Assembly (NCBI RefSeq): GCF_003144115.1
Contig: NW_020312000.1
Span: forward strand, 312,117-376,116
From: Tilletiopsis washingtonensis
Lineage: Eukaryota; Basidiomycota; Exobasidiomycetes; Entylomatales
Length of the DNA: 64,000 nt
Reading direction: 5' to 3'
A program made the position numbers and the translations under genes. This document shows, one piece after another, positions 32,629 to 43,484 of this stretch. Positions within the stretch are counted from its first letter, which is position 1, and each line of letters starts with the position of its first letter. Below the pieces are notes generated by a model. It had not been told where the DNA came from and did not search any database. It saw nothing but the letters and a program-made list of their open reading frames with translations.

Positions 32629-34138
32629 TCACTTCCACTCGCCCCATGCCAAGTCTCCGAACGCGTCTTTGCCGGAGGCCGCGGGTTGCTGCGTCGTGGC
32701 CAACTTGTTGGCGCTCGTCATGTCGCCCCACACGTCGAAGCCGCCGCCACCGCCAGACGGCGCAGCCGGCGCGGCAGCTTGCGGCTGGGCCCACGGGTTA
32801 GCGGCGCTGGGCTTGGCCTGCGCCGGCGCACCCATGCTCAGCCCGCCAAACGCATCCAGGCCGTCGAAGCCGCCCGAATTCGCCGGTGCAGCCGCTGCCG
32901 ACTGTGGCGGCGGAGCGGGCCGCGCCTGCGAGAAGAGAGAGAGAATGTCGTTCTTGCCGCGCGCGCCGCCGGCAGCGAGCGATGGCGATGTCGGCGATGT
33001 GGCGCTCGGCGCCGGCTCGCTCCAGTCCAGGTCAAAGAGACCTCCGCCGCCTCCACTGGCCTTCGCGGGCGCAGCAGCAGGTGCCGCAGCAGCGGCGCGG
33101 GCGGCAGGAGCGGCGGCAGCGGCCGGCGCAGGTGCCGCAGCTGGTTCTGGCTCCGACATCAGGTCGATGACCGGCGCCGGGCGGCTCGACGAGGCAGCAG
33201 CGGCGGGCGCGGCGGCAGCAGCCTGCAGCAAAGCGCCCATCTTAGCGACCACCGCATCGTTCAGAAGATACAGCACTCACCGGAGCTGCTGCTGCGGGCG
33301 ACGCAGCGGCACCGCCCTGGTCCAGCACGCTGGGGTCGCTCGGCGGCGGGCCTTCCTTCGCCCATCTCTTCGTCTCGTACTGCGGACCACACGCTGCCTC
33401 AGCCGACTGATTTACCACACGCCCGCGCACGACTCACCTTGCTGCGGATGAAGCTCTCAATCTTGTGCTCTGGCGGCACATGTCCGGCCTTCAGGTGCGC
33501 CTCCCAGTAAGCGTTGGCGCGCCGGTTGCCCCACTTCTGCACCGAGGCCATCTGCTCGGGCGTCCAGATGTCGAGGTCAATCGACTTGACTGCCGAGCGA
33601 AAGGCTCAGCTGCTGCGAAGTGACGCAAGAAGCGCAGGCGGCGCACCCTTGGAGATGTGTGTGCCCATGCTGCGGTGGATGCCGGAGCAGCGGATGCACA
33701 GGAAGCAGCCACTGGAGCGGACATCAGCAGAGCCAGCGGCGCTTTCCACGTGCGAGAGGCACGCACAGGTTCCACGAGGCCCATCGCGGGTCTGGAGGAG
33801 AGCGGTCAGCGTGTGCAGCGGAGCGGCGTCGGCAGCAGAGCGTAGCTGTCACCGCAGCTGCGGACATGCTGCCTCTCCGACACGTCGAGCCTGGAGCCTG
33901 CTCCGCGCGACAGCTATGCGAGCTGCACTCTCTGTATCGCCTGGCCTACTCTGTCCGAGCACGCTGCTCACCGTTGCGTTTCTGAGCATCGCCGAGTCAG
34001 CTGGGCTGCGTCGCGCACCTCGCCCGCCGTGCCACTCACGCAGTCGACACACGTCTTGTTCTCGGGCTGCTTGACGAGGGCGCGCAGGGTGCGAGCGTTA
34101 GCGTCGTTCTGCGCCTTGCTCTGTGCGGGGCGCGACAT
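32629..34138 (-). CDS. AGE2: ArfGAP, Age2-like
   Basis: Seven exons (34138-34040, 33981-33972, 33791-33767, 33711-33647, 33589-33438, 33379-33281, 33222-32629) give 347 residues. The ArfGAP zinc finger is CVDC (30-33), 16 residues, CIRC (50-53), followed by SGIHRSMGTHISKVKSIDLD with the arginine finger Arg58. WTPEQMASVQKWGNRRAN and IESFIRSKYETKRW complete the domain (to about 150). The tail is Ala/Pro-rich with DLM, FDLDW and WGDM/WGEWK elements like those used for clathrin-adaptor binding. Age2-type proteins stimulate GTP hydrolysis on Arf at the Golgi. A 10-nt exon (33972-33981) lies inside the zinc finger. For the last intron an acceptor at 33241 is also in frame and would add six residues. 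Confidence 0.88.
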
Positions 34139-34614
34139 GGTGTCGAGGTGTGTGGGGCGAGCGTGGAGGAGGCGAGACAAGAGGCAGCGCAGTGTTGCTG
34201 TCGCCCGCATGCTCGTGCGCCGCGCCGCGTGGCGTGTGGGCGCGCGGCGGCGGCGGCGCAGCGAGACCGTTCCCGCGCCCGCCGCCAGAAGACCGAGAGC
34301 CGTGCCGGCGGAGAGAAGCCTCGGCAGAGCGCCAGCAGACGAGAGAGGCCGACGGTCGCGCGCACGACAGACGCTCCGGCCGAGGAGCAGCAGCGCACCG
34401 CCGACGACGAGCAGCCGCATCATCTCGCATCCCACTACCACCACCAGCTGCTACCCTCTGCCTCGCGCCCGCACACGCCTCGCCACCTCGCACCGCACAC
34501 GCACCACGTGAGCCGCACTGCCCGCTGCCCTTGCGCGCGCGTCGCCGCCTCTGACGCCCGCACCAGCACTCTCCCTCTCCCGCCCTCCCGCCCCTCCGCG
34601 CAGGCCCCTTGTTC
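34139..34614. other. divergent promoter between ArfGAP and 5MP genes
   Basis: 476 bp containing both leaders. The plus strand is C-rich with CACAC/CCACC runs before the 5MP start at 34615. No gene is seen. Confidence 0.5.
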
Positions 34615-36448
34615 ATGACCTCCACTCCCACGGGCCCCGGCACTGCTGCTGCTGCTGCACACCCCACGCATCCGCAGAAGGTCGAGAAGCCCACGCTCAC
34701 CGGCACGCGCATCAAGCAGCGCAAGGGCGTCGTCAAGAGCCAGGCAAAGTTCGAGCCCGAGGGTGAGTGGCGCAGCGGCGGCTCGCTGGACGGGGCCGCG
34801 GGTGGTGCGCAGGGCATGCGGCGGGATACAGGTCAAGGCTGCAGTCCGGATAGCTAGCTAGGGTGTGAGAGCGCATCAGAGAGCAGCAGAGAGCAGCTTG
34901 CCGCAGTGAAGGCCGCTCCTCGGACAGCGCTCAATCTGGCACTGCAGCTTTCCGTGACGCACTCTACAAGTACTTCGACGGCGTCTCGGCCGCCGACGAC
35001 TGGGACGGGTTTGCCTCTGCGCTGGACAAGGCGGGCAACACCCTCGACTACCGCAAGTGAGTGTTCGCCGCGAGCTGCGCCAGGCAGGCATCGCAAACTT
35101 CGCTGCTGACGCTTGGTGCTCCGCAGGTACAGCGACCAGCTCTTCGAGATCCTGATTGCGTGCGTTGCATCTCCTGCATGCTGGCGCATCGCCGTACTTA
35201 TGCCTCCTCCATCTTCAGCGGCGGCCTCCTGGCTCCCGGCGGCTCGCCTCTCGATGATGCGCCCAACTCGGTCTTCTCGGTCTTCGCGGCCAAGACGGCG
35301 ACTCTTGAGCATGTCAAGCCCGTCGTCACGACGATCGACAAGGTGATCCGGCGCTACAAGTTCCTGCAGAAGCCGCTCGAGGAGTCGACGATGCGCTACC
35401 TGCTGCAGTACATTACGCGCTTCGAGCCCGAGCAGCGCGAGAAGCTCGCCATCGCCACGGGCCTCTTCATCCAGCAGTCGCTCGTCGCGGCCAACGTGCT
35501 GACCGTGCTGCAGAAGGATGCGCTGGCCAAGGACGACCTGGCCATCACCTTCTTCGACCAGGTGTGCAAGACGTACCTGGCCGAGGGCAACATGGACGCG
35601 CTGGGCTCGGCGCTGCGCAAGGGCGGCATCAAGGATGCGCTGCCCTTCTTCCCGCAGACGAAGCGCGCGCAGGCCAACCTGGTCTCGAGCCACTTCTCCG
35701 GCGTCGGCCTGGCGCCCGTGGGCGAGTACTTCCAGAAGCGTGCCGCCAAGGACCTGCGCGACAGCATCGTGCAGCGCCTGCGCGAGATGCGCGGCAGCGT
35801 CAGCGACACGCCCGAGGAGAGCGACGAGGCGGCGCGCGAGGAGATCATCGACTTCCTCAAGGAGTCGCGCACCAAGATGGCGGTGGCGCCTGAGGACTTT
35901 GTGAGTGGGCTGCTAGTGATTTGCAGGGCAGGGCGCTGATGCGCGGCACAGGTCACCGTCGCGTGGGACGGCCTCATGAAGGACCAGCCCGTGGAGCGCG
36001 CCGCCAAGCTCGCCAAGGCGTACGCGCCGATCCTCGAGCCCTTTGCGCAGACGCCCAAGGCTCAGATTGCGCTGTGAGTGTGCCGCATGCGTGTGGCCCG
36101 GCCTTCAGTCGCTCACACGCTGCGCAGCATCAACCAGATCCAGCTGCAGCTGTACGCCGAGGCCGCCGTGGCCAACTTTGTGCCGTTCCTCAAGGTGCTC
36201 TACTCGGCCGACGTCGTGTCGGACTCTGCCATCATCTGTGAGTGGCGCGCTCCGCAGCGCTGCTCCGTGCGCGTGCTCATCCGGCATGCGCAGTCTGGCA
36301 CCAAAAGGGTCACAAGCCCCAGGGCAAGAGCGAGTTCCTGGCTGCCGCTGCGCCGCTCGTCAAGGTGAGTCTCGATGCGTGCGTCAGCAGAGCTTTTCTC
36401 ACGTCCCCGACGCAGTTCCTGGAGGAGCAGTCCGACGACGAGGAGTAA
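34615..36448 (+). CDS. eIF5-mimic protein (5MP/BZW family, W2 domain)
   Basis: Eight exons (34615-34762, 34948-35056, 35127-35159, 35219-35900, 35952-36073, 36128-36237, 36294-36364, 36416-36448) give 435 residues. The N-terminus KVEKPTLTGTRIKQRKGVVK and the early block [33 protein letters not shown] match BZW1/BZW2. The centre is all helical (MIF4G-like), and the C-terminal W2 domain ends with the acidic tail FLEEQSDDEE. 5MP proteins bind eIF2 and eIF3 through W2 and compete with eIF5, raising start-codon stringency. Cytosolic. Intron 1 is 185 nt; others are about 50-70. Exon 3 is only 33 nt. I cannot see regulatory uORFs with confidence. Confidence 0.9.
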
Positions 36449-36666
36449 GCGCGCGCGCCTCCTTGCCGCCTCGCAGCCTTCATCCTCTTGCACGTCCGGC
36501 TTCGTGTGCACCTCAATCGACCTAATCAGGACAGAAATGCGTGACTCGTGTGATTACTAGACGCGGCCCTGGCCGGCATGTGGTGGCATGCTGGCTCTAT
36601 ATATTACCCCTCGGCGCCGAACGCCTGGCGCCGTCGCGCGTAGTTCTTCGGCTGTGCAGAGCGGTG

Positions 36667-38902
36667 TCAGCAGAGGTCGAGCGCGCGCTCGTGCGCCAGA
36701 CTCACCAGGAACCCTGGCGCGTCCTCCTCTCCCCGCTCGATGCGGTCGAGCTTCTTGATCATCTGGGAGAGGGGTCAGGAGCTGAGCAGCCGCGCGCCTC
36801 TCGCATCGCACTCACATCGTAGTTGATCTCGGCGCTGACGACCGAGTCGAACTTGTACGCCGGGTGCGAGCGCACAAAGTTGCGGATCCACGTCGCCGTC
36901 GTCATGAGCTCGCCTGGGCGCGGCGTGCGTCAGGACCGGCATCGCACATTCGACGTCTGCAACACTCACCAGACGCGCGCTTCGAGACGAGGTCGAGGTA
37001 GAGCGCCATCTCGCAGCGCGTCTCGACGTCGATGTTGAGCGAGTCGAGGTAGCTGTATACGAGCCCGATGAGACCCGGGAACTCGGCGCCCTTGCCGTTG
37101 ATGAGCTCGTTCATCGTGAACTCGGCGTACTCGTCCTCCACGGGCCCGAGCTCGGGGCTCGGCGCGCGGCTGGTCGTGCGGCTGGGCGCCGGACTGGCGG
37201 TGCCGCGCACGGCCGAGGTGCCGCGCGTTGGGCTCGAGGCCCGTGAGCCGCGCGGCGTGCCCGAGCGCACGCCCCGCCCGCCCGCCGAGACGTCGCGCGC
37301 ATGATGCCGTGGCCGGGCGCGCAGCACGTCCTTGCGGAAGAAGTACTTCTGCGTGTGCACGGCGTCGCGGACATGCGCGCGCGCCATGTTCTCGTCGACC
37401 TTGGAGATCGGCATGTAGAAGTTGAGGTGGAAGCTCAGAATCGCGCGCGTGAGGAGCACAATGAAGACCGAGAAGGCCGCGTTCTCAAAGTCGGTGATCT
37501 GCACCTCCATACTGCGGAACTCGACGCGCCAGCCAATCTGCCCGCCCGGCGGCGGCGGCTTGAAGCGCATCGTCTGCCAGTTGGTGCTCTGGATGTTCTC
37601 AAAGTGGTCCATCGACTGCTCGTCGTCGAGGTCGACCATCTCGGAGAAGATGACGAGCGGGTCGCGGATGAAGAGGTGCGCCAGGTGCTGCGCCAGCAGC
37701 CGGTCAATGCCGGCCGCCTCGAGCCGCGCCTGCACCTTCTCGTCGACGGGCAGCGGGTTGTCGTTGTACTCTGGCCGGTTCGCCGGGTCCTGCGCGATGT
37801 AGCTGTCGACCGAGTCGTAGCTGGGCAGACGTCTCAGCGCCCAGCTCGCTGCTCACTCTCGCACTTTCACTCACCGGCTCTTGGGCATCACCATGCGGCT
37901 GTGCTTCAGCGGCTCCAGGCCGCGCTCCTCCTTGGTGCGGTCGTCCACCGCCGCCGAGATGACGTTCCAGCGGCAGTCGACGTCCGCCAGGTAGCCGCGG
38001 TACGCCGGGCTGGCCGCCGTCAGAGCCAGCATGAGCGGGCCGACGGGGATCAGCTGGTCGTACACCGTCCGCGCCTCCTGCACGCTGCACGCCTGGAACG
38101 TCGTCTGCAGGCAGCAGCAGCCCATGCCAAAGCCCATGGCGTCCATGTAGATGTGGTCCGGCAGCGCGGCGCCGGCGGCCGCCTCGGCGTCCTCGGGGAA
38201 CCAGTCGCGGCCGCGCGGGATGCTCGGGTCGATGAACGGCCGCGGCGTGTTCGTGTCGTGGAAGATGGGCATGTTGATGGCGACCTTTGCGCCGCGGCGC
38301 TTGCGGATGTTGGCCGTCAGCGTCGGGAAGCGCGCGTGCGGGTTGATGACCTCGTCGGGTAGGAAGAGACTGCGGCTGGCGTTGCCGCGCGCCTCGAGCG
38401 GCGGCTCGGTGAAGGGCGCATCGGTGACGCCGAGGCGCGGGAAGGAGGTGAGCGTGACGGGCAGCTCGTGCGGCAGCAGGTGCTTGCGCGCGATGCGGCG
38501 GCGCAGGCGCATGTTGGCCTCGACGAGGCACAGCTGGCGCGGCGCCACGCCGTACGGCGCGCCCGGCGTGCTCTCGAGCATGAAGCGCCCGTACTCGGGG
38601 TGGAACGTGGGGATGTCGGCGGCACGTCCGGCGGGCAGTGCGGCGCGCGTCTCGGCGTCGCTCTGCGCCAGCACGCCGAGGATCTCGGCCTGGCGCAGCG
38701 AGAGGCGCGCGTCGTGGGCGCCGTCGTCGAAGGCGACGACGATGTACTCGATCTCGTCGCCCCAGAGCAGGCCGTCGCCGCGGCGGTCCTTGATCTTGGC
38801 CCAGAGGTTGAGGAACTGGGTGATGCCGTGCTCGCGCACATGCTCCGCCAGCGCCTGCGCCTCGGGCCAGTCGAGCGGCGTGCCGAGCGAGAGAAGGCCC
38901 AT
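36667..38902 (-). CDS. GSH1: glutamate-cysteine ligase catalytic subunit
   Basis: Four exons (38902-37875, 37820-36970, 36913-36816, 36762-36667) give 690 residues. It starts MGLLSLGTPLDWPEAQ and carries the eukaryotic GCL blocks WGDEIEYIVVAFDD, FHPEYGRFMLESTPG, INMPIFHDTNTPRPF, YMDAMGFGMGCCCLQTTFQA and GWRVEFRSMEVQ. It makes gamma-glutamylcysteine, the rate-limiting step of glutathione synthesis in the cytosol. Between FFRKDVL and EYAEFTMNELINGKG lies an inserted low-complexity segment of about 60 residues, rich in Arg, Ser and Pro (around 520-580), in a place that is short in most GCLs. The gene is downstream of nothing on its strand except the GH17 gene, 671 bp away. Confidence 0.93.
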
Positions 38903-39317
38903 GGCGGCGGCGGGTGCGGCAACAGCGGCGGTGCGGGGGTGTGGAGAGGCGGCGGCGGTGCTGCTGGGCGGCTTGGATGGGAGAGGATGGAGCGGGACGG
39001 CAAGAGCCAGGCGGCCGAAAGCGAGCTGAGGCGCCAGGCACCGGCCCAGTCCGGCGTGGGCCGCTTGGAAGGGTCCCGCGGCGCCGCGCCGCCGCGCCCA
39101 TCACGCAAAAAGCCGTCTCACGGACGTGCGGCGCAGGATCGCAGCCTTCGCAAATAGCACCCGCCTGACAGGCTCGGCCCTCGGAGGCACACTCTGCGCT
39201 CGGAACAGCAGCACTGCGTGCTCCTTTTGCATTCCAGGACACCGCACGCTCAGCCGGCGAGGGCTTGGCTGGACGTCGTCGCTGCGACGCCGCATGCGCT
39301 TGCGGGCGCAGTGCCGC

Positions 39318-39345
39318 GGCCGGCCGGCCGGCCGGGCCGCTTATC
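39318..39345. promoter_or_regulatory. GGCC-palindrome run next to a CTTATC (GATA) word
   Basis: Four overlapping GGCC units (GGCCGGCCGGCCGGCC) are followed 4 bp later by GCCGCTTATC. A very similar arrangement occurs at 42987-43005. In the GSH1 promoter this would place a GATA word about 440 bp before the start. Function is inferred from recurrence. Confidence 0.4.
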
Positions 39346-39441
39346 TCCGGCCGCGGCGCCGCCGCTCTGCAGATGCGAGCTTCGCGCCTGACCAGCACGC
39401 CCACACATGATGCATGCGCCGGGGTCGAGGGGCATCGTTGA

Positions 39442-39459
39442 CAGCAGCAGCAGCAGCAG
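39442..39459. repeat. (CAG)6 microsatellite
   Basis: Six perfect CAG units in noncoding sequence between the GH17 stop and the GSH1 promoter. Confidence 0.9.
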
Positions 39460-39573
39460 GTATACATGTACAGTAGCGCACCGCGCAGCAGCTCCTCGCC
39501 CGCGCAGCACAGGCAGAGGGCGCACGGCGAGAGAGACGGGAGCAGTCGTAACAGGGCATCAGCAGAGGAGACA

Positions 39574-42152
39574 TCACGAGCAGTCCGGAATGACGAGGCC
39601 CTCCTTGAGCTTCTTGTCGCTCGTGAAGAGGCCCCAGTGCGCCTCGACGCCGCCGTACAGCGCGTCCTTCCACGGCTCGTCGAAGGCCTCGAAGAAGAAG
39701 TATGACGAGAAGGGGTCGGGCGTCGCAGCCGTCGCGTTGCGGTTCGCCGCGCAGACGTAGTCGCTCATGAAGCGGTTCAGCTCCTCGATGCCGGCCACGG
39801 CGGGGCCGAGCGTCTCGAGACGCGTCTCTGCGGGTGGAGTGTCAGCAGCGTGCGGCGGGAGGACAGCACAGGTGGCTCACCATTGGCGCCCGTCGGCCAG
39901 CCCGTCTCGGCGACGTAAAGCTGCGGCACGTTGGCGGCCAGGCGCGCTGTGGCAGGCTGCAGGGAAGGGCGTCAGACGCGGCGTAGAGGTGGGCATGTCA
40001 CGGCGACGCACCTCGTGGTTCGCCATGTACGACCACACCCAGCCGGCAGACTGGTCCACCGGCACACCGCCGAACCACGGGTGAACCTGTGGAGAGATGT
40101 ATCAGCGTAGGCATTCGCCGCACCTCCGACAAGCAGCACTCACGTTGGCCATGACGTAGTCGCTACCGGCGCCGAGCGACGTGGTGACCATCGAGCCGGC
40201 ATCGGCCGTACCGACGGGGATCGTCTTGCCGAGGTTCATGCCGGCAAGCATGGTGCGCATCGCGGCCATCTTGGTGATGAGCGCGTCGGCCGGGCCGCCG
40301 TTGAGCAGGTACTCGTTGCCGACGGTGATGCCGGCGACGTGCTCGACGCCGAACTCCTCGATGGCCTTGCGCACCTCGCTGACCTGCCGGTTGTACGTGG
40401 CGTCGTCGGGGTCGTCGGCCGGCTGCGGCACCCACACGGCCAGCCAGACCTGCATGTCGACCTTGGTCTGCTTGACGGCGTTGAGCACGTAGCTCGGCAC
40501 GTTGCAGTCGGCGCCGTAAAGGCGGATGCGGTTGGTGAGTTGCGAGCTGCGGGAGCGGGTCAGCAAGCGTAACGGCGGGCCTGACAGTTTCCGCACGCAC
40601 ACAAGCTGGATGTCCTCGATGACCTGCGGCAGTGTGTCGCCGCAGGCGGGGTACTGCGAGTTGAGCGGCGTGTAGCACATGCCCCAGAAGGACTGCTTGA
40701 GCGCCGGGTCTGTGCGTGAGGGGTGAGCATGAGAGCAGCGGCGGAGCTGTAGCAGCAAAGCGCACTCTTGGAGAAGCTCGAGGGATCGTTGGGGTCAGAC
40801 GTCTGCACGACGCCGGCGACGTTCTTCGAGCTCGACGAGCTATTCCGCGAGACCATCACGCCCGCCACCGTGCCGGCCACGGCGACGACGAGCAGCACGA
40901 GGCCGCCGATGATCCACCACTTGCGCCGGCTAGGGCCTGCGCCGGACCGTCCGGCCTTCTCGCCGTAGCCGTATACGGCAGCGGCGCCGGCACCTGCGGC
41001 CGCGCCCGCCTCGAGCTCGCGGCGCTGCATGTAGCGGTCGCGCTGTGCGCCCGTGGCCAGCGACGTGCTCGACTCGGAGCGCCCCCACTGCTGCACGGGC
41101 TCGCTGCTCTCGAGGCGGCCGTACGACGGGCTGCCGGGCGCGCCGCCGTTGGCAAAGGAGAAGCTCGGCGGCTGGTGCGACATGCCGGCGGCGTCGGCGT
41201 GCGGGTAGTGCAGCGAGGCGCGCGGGTTGTCAAGGTCGAAGGAGCCCGTCGAGCGAGCGTTGCTGAACGGGTCGATGTAGGAGTGGCGCGGCGAGGCGGC
41301 GGCGTAGGGCGAGTGGCCGACGTGCGAGGAGAGACGGTGCGGCGGTGGGAGACCTGGGGAGGGACCGTCAGGATGCCTCAGCACGGCGAGCACGCTTTAT
41401 GTGGCTGCAGGCCGGCGAGCGCGTGACCGGTGCGGCCTCTAAGCACCGAGCACAAGCGCTGCCAAGGCCCGGCGCGAGGATCTCGGACGCATGCATGGTG
41501 CCTTGCGAGAGAAGCACCTTGCTCGGCCGGCAGGCGGCAGACGACCCAGGAGGCGGCCCCGCTGAGTGCCGCTGGCGAGCCTGCTCAGGGGTCGCCTGCT
41601 GCCGCCGCGGCGGCGCTTGCACCCTGCGTCAGCGCGCGCCGCGCATCGCTGCTGCTGCTCCCGTGCCGCGGCACCGCGCGCCGCCGAGGGGCTTGGCAGC
41701 GCGCCGCGCCGCGCGCGCACGCAGACGCAGATCTCGCCCAGGGCCGACTCCGAGGCTGTGCTCGCAGAGGGGCGCCCGCGCCGCGGCCCAAATCTCGCCG
41801 TGGTGTTGCTGGACGCCCAGCTCCGCCGCCGCGCAGCACAGCACAGCCGCATCGCGAGCATGCTCCCATCCGCGGCGCAGCTTCAACATCTCCGCCCGAA
41901 GGGCCTGTGCTGTGCTGGACAGGCCGGCGTGGAGCCGTGCCGCCGACTTGGGGTGCATACTCGACGCGCACGCAGTGACGGCACGCTGAGAGCACGCAGC
42001 CAGACAGACGCCTCCACCGCCGCCGCACCCTCGACGGCCTCGGCAGCGCTGGCGCCGTGCGACTCACCCGTCTCGTCGTAGTAGTCGGTGTTGTCGGCAT
42101 CGAGGACGAGCGGCGCGCCCTCGTCGTGGGCGGCGCCGTGGCGCACGCTCAT
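39574..42152 (-). CDS. membrane-anchored GH17 beta-1,3-glucanase
   Basis: Seven exons (42152-42068, 41353-40766, 40709-40601, 40546-40144, 40086-40012, 39956-39881, 39827-39574) give 529 residues. A cytosolic, Ser/Pro-rich N-terminus of about 165 residues leads to a signal anchor (WWIIGGLVLLVVAVAGTVAG, about 167-190) and a Ser-rich stem, so a type II orientation is expected. The GH17 domain starts FWGMCYTPLNSQYPACGDTL, with VSQLTNRIRLYGADC, the acid/base in ITVGNEYL (Glu339) and the nucleophile in VAETGWPTG (Glu437). It ends FEAFDEPWKDALYGGVEAHW. Such enzymes remodel cell-wall beta-1,3-glucan. Intron 1 is 714 nt, the longest in the window, and separates a first exon coding only 28 residues; a missed exon inside it cannot be ruled out. 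Confidence 0.9.
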
Positions 42153-43484
42153 GGTGCGGGTGTGGAGGGCAGGTGTGTGCCGGCGGCAGGAGGTGTGCGT
42201 GCGCTGCACGAGGTGCGGCGACTAGAGCTGCTGCTGCGGGACGCTTGAAGCAAGGGGCTGGGCAAGAGTGCAACGAGGCTGCGGACCGGTGGAGAGAGGA
42301 GGAGGTGAGGGCGCGGAGGCAACAGGCGCAGCGGATGCAGGCAGCAGCAGAAGAGGTGCCTCGCGAGCACGATGATGACGCTCGAGGCTCGCCTTCGCTT
42401 GCTCCCCGCTCGCTGCCCAGCGCAGCGGCCGGCGCGTCGCCGTCAGGGGCCATCCGGCGCGCGCGCCAGACAGGGGCGCGTACGGCACGTGACCTCGCTG
42501 TGTGTGCCCGTGTGCCCTCCAAGGGCAGCTCGCACATCGAAGGTCTGACCTGCCCACCACAGCTCGGTGGCGCAGTTCTATCGTAGTTGAGCCATTGCAC
42601 GGATCATTCACAGGTTCGCATTGCGGCTCGACAAGGAGCCTAGACAGCAGCATGTCAGGGCATCGCACCTCGTTGAAGCTGCTTGGCCGTAAGAGCGAGC
42701 TCGGCGTCCAGACATGCGCCTGATCTAGGACTCTCCCGCAGTCGCAAGAAGGTGCAAGGCCTTACATTTTGACGCTAAAAGGACTGCTCATCGGTGCGGT
42801 AAGACGAGGCGAGGCAGCGCCCGCCGACCTGTTCAGGGAGGGGCACGGCAGCTGGCCATGCGCGCGCGCACAAGGGCGCCCCGCGCCGCGAGTGGCCCGT
42901 GCTGCGAATACAACGCCGGCTCCTCCTCTTGAAGCTTCGGCCTCGCTCATTGTATTCGGCGATCTCGGCCAAGAGGGTCTCTTCTCGCCGGCCGGCCGCC
43001 TTATCAAATGGCGCGCCTTGGCCTCGGAGACGCACTCCCAGCCCCTGCTCGCGGATGCTGCCTGCCGCAGGGGCAGACGGGACGAGTGAAGCGGGTGCAG
43101 CGGCAGGGGTGCGCAGCGATGGCGTGCGCCTGCGGCGGTGCGGCGGGATCATCGCGTCAAGGGAGCGGCGGGCGCAGGCGCAGGCGGGGCCGGTGCGGCA
43201 CGGCGCATCGGCGAGATGCAGACGCGCAGCGCGCAGCGGCTCCCGATGGCGTGGGGGCGCCTCCAGCGGCCTGCCTTATCACCACCACGCCGCACCGCCC
43301 ACCTGCTCCTCGGCGCTCAGCATCAGTTGGCGCAGCTCACACGAGCGCAGCCGCGAGTCCCCACAGCGGCATCCTCGCCGCCCGTCTCTGCTCCGCGCCG
43401 GAGCACCCTCGCGGCCCGCCTCCACATCCAGCCTACACGCGCCGCTCCGGGCATGCCTCGCCTCGTCGCCTCGCCTCGCCCGCA
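42153..43484. other. divergent promoter between GH17 and ATG13 genes
   Basis: 1.3 kb with two CTTATC words at 43000-43005 and 43275-43280 (about 480 and 205 bp before the ATG13 start). A GGCC-palindrome block sits next to the first. Frames here have no motif. No gene is seen. Confidence 0.5.
42987..43005. promoter_or_regulatory. GGCC-palindrome run next to a CTTATC (GATA) word
   Basis: GCCGGCCGGCCGCCTTATC repeats the layout at 39318-39345: overlapping GGCC units, GCC spacer, then CTTATC. It lies between the GH17 and ATG13 starts. A GATA-factor site is the likely reading of the TTATC word; the palindromes could bind another factor. Confidence 0.4.

Larger units (their letters stand above)
38903..39573. 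other. intergenic, GSH1 promoter region
   Basis: 671 bp upstream of GSH1 and downstream of the GH17 gene, both on the minus strand. It contains a run of overlapping GGCC palindromes next to CTTATC (39318-39345) and a (CAG)6 microsatellite (39442-39459). No gene is seen. Confidence 0.5.

Noticed and set aside
37301-38362. 353-codon plus-strand frame antisense to GSH1
   Set aside because: It mirrors GSH1 codons in a shifted phase and has no recognisable product.
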